A DNA stretch of 64,000 nucleotides from NCBI RefSeq assembly GCF_001723055.1, contig NZ_MDCR01000036.1:1-64000 (forward strand), written 5' to 3'. Made by a program: the position numbers and the translations under genes. Below, in pieces: positions 23,911 through 31,978 of this stretch. Under the pieces are notes generated by a model. The model was not told the origin of the DNA and did not search any database. It saw only the letters and a program-made list of their open reading frames with translations. The first letter of the stretch is position 1. The number at the start of each line of letters is the position of its first letter. This DNA comes from Streptomyces niveus (GTDB taxonomy: Bacteria > Actinomycetota > Actinomycetes > Streptomycetales > Streptomycetaceae).

Positions 23911-26589
23911 TCAGCCTCGCCCGCCGCCGAAGATGCCGCCTCCGTTGTTGCCGCCTCCGTTGTTGCCACCCTCGGCGTCTCCGGTTGAGGGTGGCGGACT
24001 GGACGAAGTGCCCGGGCCTCCGATCACGCCGCCGGGATCCTCGCCGCCAGGACCACCCGGATCACCGGCGCCTCCGTCCTCACAGCCGTTCCACTGGTCA
24101 CAGGTTTCGGACGCCGTCTCGGACGGCGTCGTCGAGGGGGACTCGGGCGCCGACTCGGACGCCGACTCCGAGGGGGACTCGGTCACCGACTCGGACGGGG
24201 ACGGCTCCTCGCTCTTCGAACCGCCGCCGTAGACAGCCTCGCCGATCGGCTCGGGCTCGGGGAACTTCAGGAGATCCTTCCCCTTCATCGCCACCGTCAT
24301 GTAGTCCTGCCAGATGTCGGCCGGGAACGACGCACCATGGATCTTGTCCTGGCCACCGGTGCCGAACATCTCCAAGAACTCGCGGTTCTTGTTCTCCGCG
24401 TTGTCGTCCAGCCGGTACATGTCGATGGCGGTCGACAGCTGCGGGGTGTAGCCCACGAACCAGGCCGACTTGTTTCCGTCGGTGGTACCGGTCTTGCCGG
24501 CCACCTCACGGCCGTCCGGCAGCTGGGCCGAGGTGCCCGTGCCGCCCTTCTCCATGACCACGGACTTCAGCACGTCCGTCACGTTGTGCGCGATGTCGGC
24601 GTCGAACTTGTTCTCCGCCTTCTCCTTGTGCTTGAAGACGGTGACGCCCCGCTCCTTGACCTCCTCGACGGAGTAGGGCTCACGCTGGGTGCCGTTGTCG
24701 GCGAAGGTGGCGTACGAGGCCGCCATGCGGATGGCGCTGGGGTCGGAGATACCGATGGAGAACGAGGGGTTGTCACCGCTCGGAAGGCTGTCCTCCAGCA
24801 GTCCCGCGTCGACAGCTGCTTCCCTGACCTGCGGAATGCCGACGTCCATGCCGAGCTGGACGAAGGGGGAGTTGGCCGAGACCTTCATGGCTTCACGCAG
24901 ATCGATGTCGCCGTAGGACTCGTCACCGTCGTTGCGCTGGAGCCACTCCTTCCCTTCCTCGTTGGTCCAGATCTCGCCGTTGTATTCCTTGATCTTCAGC
25001 TTGTTCTTGCTGCTGTACCGGCTCTTGTCCGGCGAGACCGGCGTGCGCTGCTCGAGGCTCTGGTTCGGACCGAGCTTGGGGTCGCGTACACCGTCACGCA
25101 TCGCCGCCGCCAGCACGTACGGCTTGAAGGTCGATCCGACCTGGGCACCCGTCTGGTCGGCGTTGTTGGTGAAGTGCTTGGTGGCGTCCTGACCGCCGTA
25201 GATCGCGACGATCTTGCCGGACTCGGGCTCCACCGAGGCGCCGCCGAACTGCACGTGGGTGTCGGTCTTCGGGCGCTTTTCGGGGTCGATGTTCTTCTTG
25301 TAGACGTCGGTGACGGCCTTGTTGAGCGCGTTGACCTTCTTCTCGTTGAAGGTCGTCTTGATCTCGTAGCCGCCCTTGGCCAGGTCGTCGGCCGTGATGC
25401 CCCGGTCGTTGTTGTTGATGAAGTAGGCCTTGGCGAGGTCCACGAGGTAGCCGATCTGGCCGCCGAGCTGGGCGTCCTTCTTCGGCTTGTCGGGCATCGG
25501 GAATTCCTTGTACTTCGCCCGCTCCGCCTCGGGAAGGTGCTTGTCCTTCACCATCTCGTCGAGAATCCAACTCCAGCGCTTCGTGGCGCGCTCGGTGTTG
25601 TTCTTCTCGGTGGCGTTCGCGTCGATCGACGGGTTGCCGTTCGGGTCGTAGTACGTCGCGCCCTTGAGCAGCGTCGCCAGGAAGGCGCACTCGCTCGGGT
25701 TGAGCTCCTTGGAGTCCTTGCCGTAGTACGTACGGGCCGCCGCCTGGATGCCGTAGGCGCCACGTCCGTAGTAAGAGGTGTTGAGATACCCCTCCATGAT
25801 CTCGGGCTTCTCCATGTCGGCGCCGACCTTGATGGAGATGAAGAGCTCTTTGACCTTACGGGTGTAGGTCTGCTCCTGGTTGAGCATGGCGTTCTTGACG
25901 AACTGCTGGGTGATGGTCGAGCCACCCTGCGTCTGACCGCCCCTGGCCATGTTGAAGACGGCCCGGCCGATACCCATGGGGTCGACGCCGCTGTCCTCCC
26001 TGAACGTCTTGTTCTCCGCCGAGATCACGGCGTTCTGCATCGCTGCGGGGATCTGCTCGATCCCGACGATCTGCCGGTTGGTCTCGCCACCGGTGGCGAC
26101 CATCTGAGACCCGTCGTCCCAGAGGTAGACGTTGTTCTGCGCCGTGGCGGCCAGGCTCATCTTGGGCTCTTCGACCAAGGAGTACGCGATGGTCGCCGCG
26201 GCCAGCAAGCTGCCCATGAAGCCGATGAACAGACCGGTCACGAGCTTCCAGGAGGGCGTCCAGCGCTGCCAGCCGTCCTTGTCGTGACGCGGGTAGTCGA
26301 TGATCCGCTTCTTACGCGGCGGCCCTCCGCGCGCGCGGCCGGAGCCGGGACCGGGGCCACCCCCGCCACGGCGGCCCCCGCCACGGCCACGCTGCGCGGC
26401 CCTGCGTGCTTCGGCCCGGCCTCCGTAAGAAGGCTCCGGATCGCCGGATTCGGCGTGGGAGGCCGTGGGGACGCCACGGGAGGGATCCGCGCGGCGGCCG
26501 GCCGGCCGCTGGGCGGCACGCCTGGCCGCGGCTCGTCCGCCCCCCTGACCACCCTGCGGCGGTGGCTGTTTGCGACGGTGCTCGCTCAT
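23911..26589 (-). CDS. Class A penicillin-binding protein (transglycosylase/transpeptidase)
   Basis: An 892-residue bifunctional peptidoglycan synthase. The cytoplasmic N-terminus (1-110) is Arg/Gly-rich. The TM anchor is at about 116-138. The GT51 glycosyltransferase domain covers about 170-350, with catalytic Glu192 in SAENKTF and the RKVKELFISIKVG region. The transpeptidase domain covers about 445-770, with nucleophile Ser486 in STFK, SAN at 571-573 and KTG at 699-701. The tail is a Ser/Glu/Pro repeat region followed by a Gly/Asn-rich end, probably in the wall. ATG 26589 is chosen by conservation. Its neighbour is a PadR regulator with a strong palindromic operator, divergently oriented, so co-regulation is possible. 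Confidence 0.95.
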   Translation of the reverse strand: MSEHRRKQPPPQGGQGGGRAAARRAAQRPAGRRADPSRGVPTASHAESGDPEPSYGGRAEARRAAQRGRGGGRRGGGGPGPGSGRARGGPPRKKRIIDYPRHDKDGWQRWTPSWKLVTGLFIGFMGSLLAAATIAYSLVEEPKMSLAATAQNNVYLWDDGSQMVATGGETNRQIVGIEQIPAAMQNAVISAENKTFREDSGVDPMGIGRAVFNMARGGQTQGGSTITQQFVKNAMLNQEQTYTRKVKELFISIKVGADMEKPEIMEGYLNTSYYGRGAYGIQAAARTYYGKDSKELNPSECAFLATLLKGATYYDPNGNPSIDANATEKNNTERATKRWSWILDEMVKDKHLPEAERAKYKEFPMPDKPKKDAQLGGQIGYLVDLAKAYFINNNDRGITADDLAKGGYEIKTTFNEKKVNALNKAVTDVYKKNIDPEKRPKTDTHVQFGGASVEPESGKIVAIYGGQDATKHFTNNADQTGAQVGSTFKPYVLAAAMRDGVRDPKLGPNQSLEQRTPVSPDKSRYSSKNKLKIKEYNGEIWTNEEGKEWLQRNDGDESYGDIDLREAMKVSANSPFVQLGMDVGIPQVREAAVDAGLLEDSLPSGDNPSFSIGISDPSAIRMAASYATFADNGTQREPYSVEEVKERGVTVFKHKEKAENKFDADIAHNVTDVLKSVVMEKGGTGTSAQLPDGREVAGKTGTTDGNKSAWFVGYTPQLSTAIDMYRLDDNAENKNREFLEMFGTGGQDKIHGASFPADIWQDYMTVAMKGKDLLKFPEPEPIGEAVYGGGSKSEEPSPSESVTESPSESASESAPESPSTTPSETASETCDQWNGCEDGGAGDPGGPGGEDPGGVIGGPGTSSSPPPSTGDAEGGNNGGGNNGGGIFGGGRG

Positions 26590-26883
26590 CGAACGACTAC
26601 TCCTCGGGCAGGCGCGTACGCCTGGAAGCGGCAGTTGAGTTCCGGTCCCCCCGAAATGAATACGGATGTACCCGCCGTAGGGCTCATCCGGCATGCATCC
26701 AGAACGATGACGCTCTCACACGTCACGCGGTTCCCGGTGGTCTGCATGCCGCACAGACTACGCAGGGTCAAACCCCTCCCAGACCCGAACTTCATCCCAA
26801 ACCAGGCAAGTTACTCGCTGTGAATCGGTGATGTGACGCCGTTCACGATGGTCCCTCTTGTCCCATGAGCATCGGTGTTCTAT

Positions 26884-26916
26884 CGTCCCGATGTATCGAG
26901 TCGATACATCGGGACG
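26884..26916. promoter_or_regulatory. 33-bp perfect palindrome, putative PadR operator
   Basis: Two 16-bp arms (26884-26899 and 26901-26916) with one central base; the core reads ATGTATCGAGTCGATACAT. ATGT...ACAT ends are typical of PadR operators. It is 35 bp upstream of the padR-like start in the 361-bp interval separating it from the PBP gene. I see nothing else of note in that interval. Confidence 0.7.
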
Positions 26917-26950
26917 GCATAAGTGGCCGGGACGACGGAGGAGGCGAGCA

Positions 26951-27754
26951 GTGAGCAGACGCTCGGGCATCCTTGAGTTCGCCGTCCTGGGCCTGCTGCG
27001 CGAGTCTCCGATGCACGGCTACGAGCTGCGCAAGCGGCTCAACACGTCGCTGGGGATCTTCCGGGCCTTCAGCTACGGGACGCTGTATCCCTGCCTCAAG
27101 ACGCTGGTCGCGAGCGGCTGGTTGATCGAGGAGCCGGGCAGTGCCCCCGAGGAGGCGCTCGCCGCGTCACTCGCGGGCCGCAGGGCCAAGATCGTCTACC
27201 GGCTCACGGCGGAGGGCAAGGAGCACTTCGAGGAGCTGCTGTCGCAGGCGGGCCCCGACGCCTGGGAGGACGAGCACTTCGCCGCTCGCTTCGCCTTCTT
27301 CGGGCAGACGGAGCGCGAGGTACGGATGCGCGTGCTGGAGGGCCGTCGCAGCCGGCTGGAGGAGCGCCTGGAGAAGATGAGCGCCTCTCTGGCCCGTACC
27401 CGGGAACGCCTCGACGACTACACGCTCGAACTTCAGCGGCACGGCATGGAGTCCGTGGAGCGCGAAGTGCGCTGGCTCAACGAGCTGATCGAGAGCGAGC
27501 GGGCGGGACGGGATCAGCGACGACCCGGCCCTGACAGCCTCGCTCCTGAGCGGAACGGCCCTTCGCGGAGCCCGGCGGGCGGCGCGACGGGCAGCACGAC
27601 CAACAGCAACACAACGGGAGACTCGGACGGCCTGCCCCGGCCAGCCGGATCCGTCCGGGGAGACCACCCCATGAGGTTCCGCATCAGCGCGGGGCTTCAT
27701 CGCAACATTGAGATCACACACAGGGAGCAACCAGGATGGGTTCCGTTCGCGTAG
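26951..27754 (+). CDS. PadR-family transcriptional regulator
   Basis: A 267-residue regulator with an N-terminal PadR winged helix at residues 1-95 ([25 protein letters not shown], then [13 protein letters not shown]). A long C-terminal coiled-coil dimerization region follows at about 125-185. The last 80 residues are low-complexity (Ser/Thr/Asn/Gly) and run 19 bp into the next gene, ino1. Start GTG 26951 lies just downstream of the palindromic operator, so it probably represses itself and may control ino1 or the divergent PBP gene. A frameshift extending the C-terminus is not excluded. Confidence 0.85.
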   Translation: MSRRSGILEFAVLGLLRESPMHGYELRKRLNTSLGIFRAFSYGTLYPCLKTLVASGWLIEEPGSAPEEALAASLAGRRAKIVYRLTAEGKEHFEELLSQAGPDAWEDEHFAARFAFFGQTEREVRMRVLEGRRSRLEERLEKMSASLARTRERLDDYTLELQRHGMESVEREVRWLNELIESERAGRDQRRPGPDSLAPERNGPSRSPAGGATGSTTNSNTTGDSDGLPRPAGSVRGDHPMRFRISAGLHRNIEITHREQPGWVPFA

Positions 27755-28818
27755 CCATTGTCGGCGTGGGCAACTGTGCCGCCTCGCTGGTGCAGGGCGT
27801 CGAGTTCTACAAGGACGCCGATCCGGCCGGCAAGGTGCCCGGCCTGATGCACGTTCAGTTCGGCGACTACCACGTGCGGGACGTGGAGTTCGTCGCCGCG
27901 TTCGACGTCGACGCCAAGAAGGTCGGTCTCGACCTCGCGGACGCCATCGGTGCCAGCGAGAACAACACCATCAAGATCTGCGACGTCCCGAACTCGGGCG
28001 TGACCGTCCAGCGCGGCCACACCTACGACGGTCTGGGCAAGTACTACCGCGAGACGATCGAGGAGTCGGACGAGACCCCGGTCGACATCGTCCAGACCCT
28101 CAAGGACAAGCAGGTCGACGTCCTGGTCTGCTACCTGCCCGTCGGTTCCGAGGCCGCCGCGAAGTTCTACGCGCAGTGCGCCATCGACGCCAAGGTCGCC
28201 TTCGTCAACGCCCTCCCGGTCTTCATCGCCGGTACGAAGGAGTGGGCGGACAAGTTCACCGAGGCCGGCGTCCCGATCGTCGGTGACGACATCAAGTCGC
28301 AGGTCGGCGCCACGATCACGCACCGCGTGATGGCGAAGCTGTTCGAGGACCGCGGTGTCGTCCTGGACCGCACGATGCAGCTGAACGTCGGCGGCAACAT
28401 GGACTTCAAGAACATGCTGGAGCGCGAGCGCCTGGAGTCGAAGAAGATCTCCAAGACGCAGGCCGTCACCTCACAGATCCCGGACCGCGACCTGGGCGCC
28501 GACAACGTCCACATCGGCCCCTCGGACTACGTGGCGTGGCTGGACGACCGCAAGTGGGCGTACGTCCGCCTCGAGGGCCGCGCGTTCGGCGACGTCCCGC
28601 TGAACCTGGAGTACAAGCTGGAGGTCTGGGACTCCCCGAACTCCGCCGGTGTCATCATCGACGCCGTGCGCGCCGCGAAGATCGCCAAGGACCGCGGCAT
28701 CGGCGGCCCGATCCTCTCGGCCTCCTCGTACTTCATGAAGTCCCCGCCGGTGCAGTACTTCGACGACGAGGCCCGCGAGAACGTCGAGAAGTTCATCAAG
28801 GGCGAGGTCGAGCGCTAG
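27736..28818 (+). CDS. ino1: Inositol-3-phosphate synthase
   Basis: A 360-residue myo-inositol-1-phosphate synthase of the short actinobacterial type. It converts glucose-6-phosphate to inositol phosphate, the precursor of mycothiol and phosphatidylinositol. The Rossmann motif is [13 protein letters not shown] (residues 9-21). The NAD/catalytic regions include [19 protein letters not shown] and [23 protein letters not shown], and catalytic lysines lie around [12 protein letters not shown] 27736 follows GGAGCAACCAGG. It overlaps the end of the PadR gene and is closed by a terminator. Confidence 0.95.
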   Translation: MGSVRVAIVGVGNCAASLVQGVEFYKDADPAGKVPGLMHVQFGDYHVRDVEFVAAFDVDAKKVGLDLADAIGASENNTIKICDVPNSGVTVQRGHTYDGLGKYYRETIEESDETPVDIVQTLKDKQVDVLVCYLPVGSEAAAKFYAQCAIDAKVAFVNALPVFIAGTKEWADKFTEAGVPIVGDDIKSQVGATITHRVMAKLFEDRGVVLDRTMQLNVGGNMDFKNMLERERLESKKISKTQAVTSQIPDRDLGADNVHIGPSDYVAWLDDRKWAYVRLEGRAFGDVPLNLEYKLEVWDSPNSAGVIIDAVRAAKIAKDRGIGGPILSASSYFMKSPPVQYFDDEARENVEKFIKGEVER

Positions 28819-28859
28819 ACCTCTCGGGGGAGCGCGGTTCTTCCTCGTACACGCACCGT

Positions 28860-28895
28860 CGAAGGGTCTCCGGGCAGTCGTCCGGGGGCCCTTCG
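28860..28895 (+). terminator. Terminator of ino1
   Basis: A hairpin with a stem of about 14 pairs (28860-28873 with 28882-28895, two G-U pairs), 42 bp past ino1 and before the MFS gene. Confidence 0.65.
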
Positions 28896-28931
28896 CGTGT
28901 GACGCCCGTGACGTGTGTGACTCTGATCCAC

Positions 28932-30197
28932 ATGTCTGTCGTACGCGATCTGCGCGGGCTCCTGCGTCTGCCCGACTTCCGCCGTCTGCTGACCGTGCGT
29001 CTGCTCTCGCAGGCGGCCGACGGGGTCTTCCAGGTCGCGCTGGCCGCGCACGTCGTGTTCTCCCCCGAGAAGCAGACCACTCCCGGCGCCATCGCGTCGG
29101 CCATGGCGGTGCTGCTGCTCCCCTACTCGCTCATCGGCCCGTTCGCCGGGGTGCTGCTCGACCGCTGGCGCCGGCGTCAGATCATCCTGTACGGGAATCT
29201 GCTGCGCGCCCTGCTGGCCGCCTGCACCGCCGTACTGATCCTCAGCTCCCTGCCGGACTGGCTCTTCTACGCCTCCGCGCTGGCCGTGACCGCCGTCAAC
29301 CGGTTCGTACTCGCGGGGCTCTCGGCCGCGCTGCCCCGCGTCGTCGAGGACGAGCGGCTGGTCGTCGCCAACTCCCTCTCCCCGACCGCCGGTACGCTCG
29401 CCGCGACCGCGGGCGGCGGTCTCGCCTTCCTGGTGCGGCTGGTCCTCTCCAACTCGGACGCCGCCGTGGTGCTGCTGGGCGCCGCGCTGTATCTGTGCTC
29501 GGCGCTGGCCTCCGTCACCATGGCGCGCGATCTCCTCGGCCCCGATCCCGGGCTGATCCAGCCACGGCTGCGGGTCGCCCTCGCGTCCACCGCGCGCGGT
29601 CTCGGCGCCGGGCTGCGCCATTTGGCCGAGCGGCGTGACGCGGCGGTCGCGCTGGCCGCGATGACGCTGATGCGCTTCTGCTACGGGGCGCTGACCGTGA
29701 TGGTGCTGATGCTCTGCCGCTACGCCTGGTCGCATTCCGAGGAGGACGGGCTCGCCCTGCTGGGTGTGGCACTCGCCGTCTCGGGAGCCGGCTTCTTCGT
29801 CGCCGCCGTCGTCACGCCGTCGGCGGTCGGGCGCCTCGGCGCGTTCGGCTGGATGGTGACATGCGCCGCGTCGGCGGCCGTGCTGGAGCCGGCGCTGGGA
29901 CTGCCGTTCTCGCCCGCCCCGATGCTCGTCGCCGCGTTCGTCCTCGGTCTGATCACGCAGGGCGCGAAGATCTCGACGGACACGGTCGTACAGACCTCGG
30001 TGGACGACGCCTACCGGGGGCGGATCTTCTCCCTCTACGACGTGCTGTTCAACGTCGCCTTCGTCGGCGCGGCGGGGGTCGCCGCACTGATGCTGCCGCC
30101 GGACGGCCGCTCGGCGCCCCTCGTGCTGGGCGTGGCGGTGCTCTACGCGGTGGTCGCGGCCGGGCTGTTCCGCTGGAAGAAGCTCGCGAAGAAGTAG
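28932..30197 (+). CDS. MFS transporter
   Basis: A 421-residue major facilitator with about 12 TM segments. The N-terminus RDLRGLLRLPDFRRLLTVRLLSQAADGVFQVALAAHVVF is typical of the MFS_3/enterobactin-exporter-like branch, and motif A appears as GVLLDRWRRRQIIL. The substrate is unknown. The start is ATG 28932; upstream in-frame sequence lies inside ino1. Two parS palindromes follow directly after its stop and may terminate its transcript. Confidence 0.88.
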   Translation: MSVVRDLRGLLRLPDFRRLLTVRLLSQAADGVFQVALAAHVVFSPEKQTTPGAIASAMAVLLLPYSLIGPFAGVLLDRWRRRQIILYGNLLRALLAACTAVLILSSLPDWLFYASALAVTAVNRFVLAGLSAALPRVVEDERLVVANSLSPTAGTLAATAGGGLAFLVRLVLSNSDAAVVLLGAALYLCSALASVTMARDLLGPDPGLIQPRLRVALASTARGLGAGLRHLAERRDAAVALAAMTLMRFCYGALTVMVLMLCRYAWSHSEEDGLALLGVALAVSGAGFFVAAVVTPSAVGRLGAFGWMVTCAASAAVLEPALGLPFSPAPMLVAAFVLGLITQGAKISTDTVVQTSVDDAYRGRIFSLYDVLFNVAFVGAAGVAALMLPPDGRSAPLVLGVAVLYAVVAAGLFRWKKLAKK

Positions 30198-30223
30198 CGG
30201 AAGAGGTCACGAGGCACAGGGAA

Positions 30224-30255
30224 GGGGGTGATGTTTCACGTGAAACATCACCCCC
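30224..30255. terminator. Terminator-like hairpin built on parS site 4
   Basis: A 32-bp perfect palindrome (16-bp arms) centred on parS and extended by GGGGGTGA and its complement. It lies 26 bp past the MFS stop, between convergent genes. Function as a terminator is inferred. Confidence 0.5.
30233..30246. other. parS site 4
   Basis: A perfect GTTTCACGTGAAAC; its centre is 44 bp from that of site 5, making the only close pair in the window. Confidence 0.95.
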
Positions 30256-30267
30256 ACTCCGCCACCG

Positions 30268-30299
30268 CCGGTCGATGTTTCACGTGAAACATCGACCGG
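30268..30299. terminator. Terminator-like hairpin built on parS site 5
   Basis: A second 32-bp perfect palindrome (16-bp arms) centred on parS with different flanks (CCGGTCGA and complement), 20 bp past the cca stop on the minus strand. Confidence 0.5.
30277..30290. other. parS site 5
   Basis: A perfect GTTTCACGTGAAAC between the convergent MFS and cca genes. Confidence 0.95.
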
Positions 30300-30319
30300 A
30301 GCCACGGTCCGACCCGCGC

Positions 30320-31789
30320 TCAGCTCTGCTGGGCGGCCCACCATTCCTTCAGCGCGCTCACCGCGTCGTCCCGCTCCATGGGCCCGTTCTCCAGCCGCAG
30401 CTCCAGCAGGAACTTGTACGCGGCCCCGATCACCGGCCCCGGACCGACGCCCAGCGTCTCCATGATCTGGTTGCCGTCCAGGTCGGGCCGGATGGAGTCG
30501 AGCTCCTCCTGCTCCTGCAACTGCGCGATCCGCTCCTCAAGGCCGTCGTAGGCCCGCGAGAGCGCGGCGGCCTTCCGCTTGTTGCGGGTGGTGCAGTCCG
30601 AGCGGGTCAGCTTGTGCAGCCGGTCCAGCAGCGGGCCGGCGTCGCGTACGTACCGCCGCACCGCCGAGTCGGTCCACTCACCCGTCCCGTAACCGTGGAA
30701 GCGCAGATGCAGCTCCACCAGCCGTGAGACGTCCCGCACCAGCTCGTTCGAGTACTTGAGCGCGGTCATCCGTTTCTTGGTCAGCTTCGCCCCCACCACC
30801 TCGTGGTGATGGAAGGAGACCCCGCCGTCCTTCTCGAAGCGCCGCGTCCGGGGCTTGCCGATGTCATGGAGCAGCGCGGCCAGCCGCAGCACCAGGTCCG
30901 GCCCGTTCTCCTCCAGGTCGATGGCCTGCTCAAGAACGGTCAGCGAGTGCTCGTACACGTCCTTGTGCCGGTGATGCTCGTCGCTCTCCAGCCGCAGCTC
31001 GGGCAGCTCTGGAAGCACGCGCCCGGCGAGGCCGGTGTCGACCAGGAGCGCCAGGCCCTTGCGCGGGTGGCCGGAGAGGATCAGCTTGTTCAGCTCCTCC
31101 CGTACGCGCTCCGCGGAGACGATCTCGATCCGCTCCGCCATGGCCTTCATGGCGGCGACGACGTCCGGGGCGACCTCGAAGTCAAGCTGCGCGGCGAAGC
31201 GCGCGGCCCTGAGCATGCGCAGCGGGTCGTCGGAGAAGGACGCCTCGGGGGTACCAGGCGTACGCAGTACACCGGCCGCGAGGTCCTGGAGGCCCCCGTG
31301 CGGATCGATGAACTCCTTCCGCGGCAGCGCGACGGCCATCGCGTTGACGGTGAAGTCCCGGCGTACGAGGTCGTCCTCGATGGAGTCCCCGTACGACACC
31401 TCGGGCTTGCGCGAGGTGCGGTCGTACGCCTCGGAGCGGTAGGTGGTGACCTCGATCTGGAAGTCCTGCCGCTCGTCGCCGACCCGGCCCTCCTTCTGGA
31501 CACCGACCGTGCCGAACGCGATCCCGACCTCCCACACCGAGTCCGCCCAGGGCCGGACGATCTTCAGTACGTCGTCGGGCCTGGCGTCGGTCGTGAAGTC
31601 GAGGTCGTTGCCGAGGCGACCGAGGAGGGCGTCCCTCACCGAGCCCCCCACCAGGGCGAGTGTGAACCCCGCCTCCTGGAATCGGTGGGCGAGGTCGTCG
31701 GCGACAGGGGACACCCGCAGCAGTTCGCTGACCGCGCGGCGCTGCACCTGGCTCAGTGCAAGGGGAGTCTCTTCGTTGGCGTTCGGCAC
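30320..31789 (-). CDS. cca: CCA tRNA nucleotidyltransferase
   Basis: A 489-residue class II nucleotidyltransferase that builds the 3' CCA end of tRNAs; this matters here because the tRNA-Ile in this window has no encoded CCA. The catalytic head has LVGGSVRDALLGR and NDLDFTTDA (about residues 38-62), followed by the RRDFTVNAMA region. A C-terminal HD domain contains LHDIGKPRTR. GTG 31789 starts the sequence expected of the family (PNANEETPLALSQVQ). It has no Shine-Dalgarno sequence, but TACCCT lies 8 bp upstream, so it may be leaderless. ATG 31861, with GGAAG upstream, would add 24 basic residues and is the alternative. Confidence 0.92.
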   Translation of the reverse strand: MPNANEETPLALSQVQRRAVSELLRVSPVADDLAHRFQEAGFTLALVGGSVRDALLGRLGNDLDFTTDARPDDVLKIVRPWADSVWEVGIAFGTVGVQKEGRVGDERQDFQIEVTTYRSEAYDRTSRKPEVSYGDSIEDDLVRRDFTVNAMAVALPRKEFIDPHGGLQDLAAGVLRTPGTPEASFSDDPLRMLRAARFAAQLDFEVAPDVVAAMKAMAERIEIVSAERVREELNKLILSGHPRKGLALLVDTGLAGRVLPELPELRLESDEHHRHKDVYEHSLTVLEQAIDLEENGPDLVLRLAALLHDIGKPRTRRFEKDGGVSFHHHEVVGAKLTKKRMTALKYSNELVRDVSRLVELHLRFHGYGTGEWTDSAVRRYVRDAGPLLDRLHKLTRSDCTTRNKRKAAALSRAYDGLEERIAQLQEQEELDSIRPDLDGNQIMETLGVGPGPVIGAAYKFLLELRLENGPMERDDAVSALKEWWAAQQS

Positions 31790-31978
31790 AACAGAAAAGG
31801 GTACGTGCCCCGGTCGGCCGCGGCGTCCGGGTTTCCGGTGCACCGGTTTGCCCCGGCCCATGAGATTCTTCCGATCATGAGGGTCGGTCCCCGGCACTTC
31901 GTCACAGCGCACATCGTTACCATGCGTGGACGCACAATCGACGACGACCATTGACGACGATGAGGGACGGGCGGGCGC

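Noticed and set aside
24110-24215. Tandem repeats encoding Ser/Glu units as a mobile or regulatory repeat
   Set aside because: They encode the low-complexity C-terminal tail of the class A PBP and keep its frame, so they are part of the protein.
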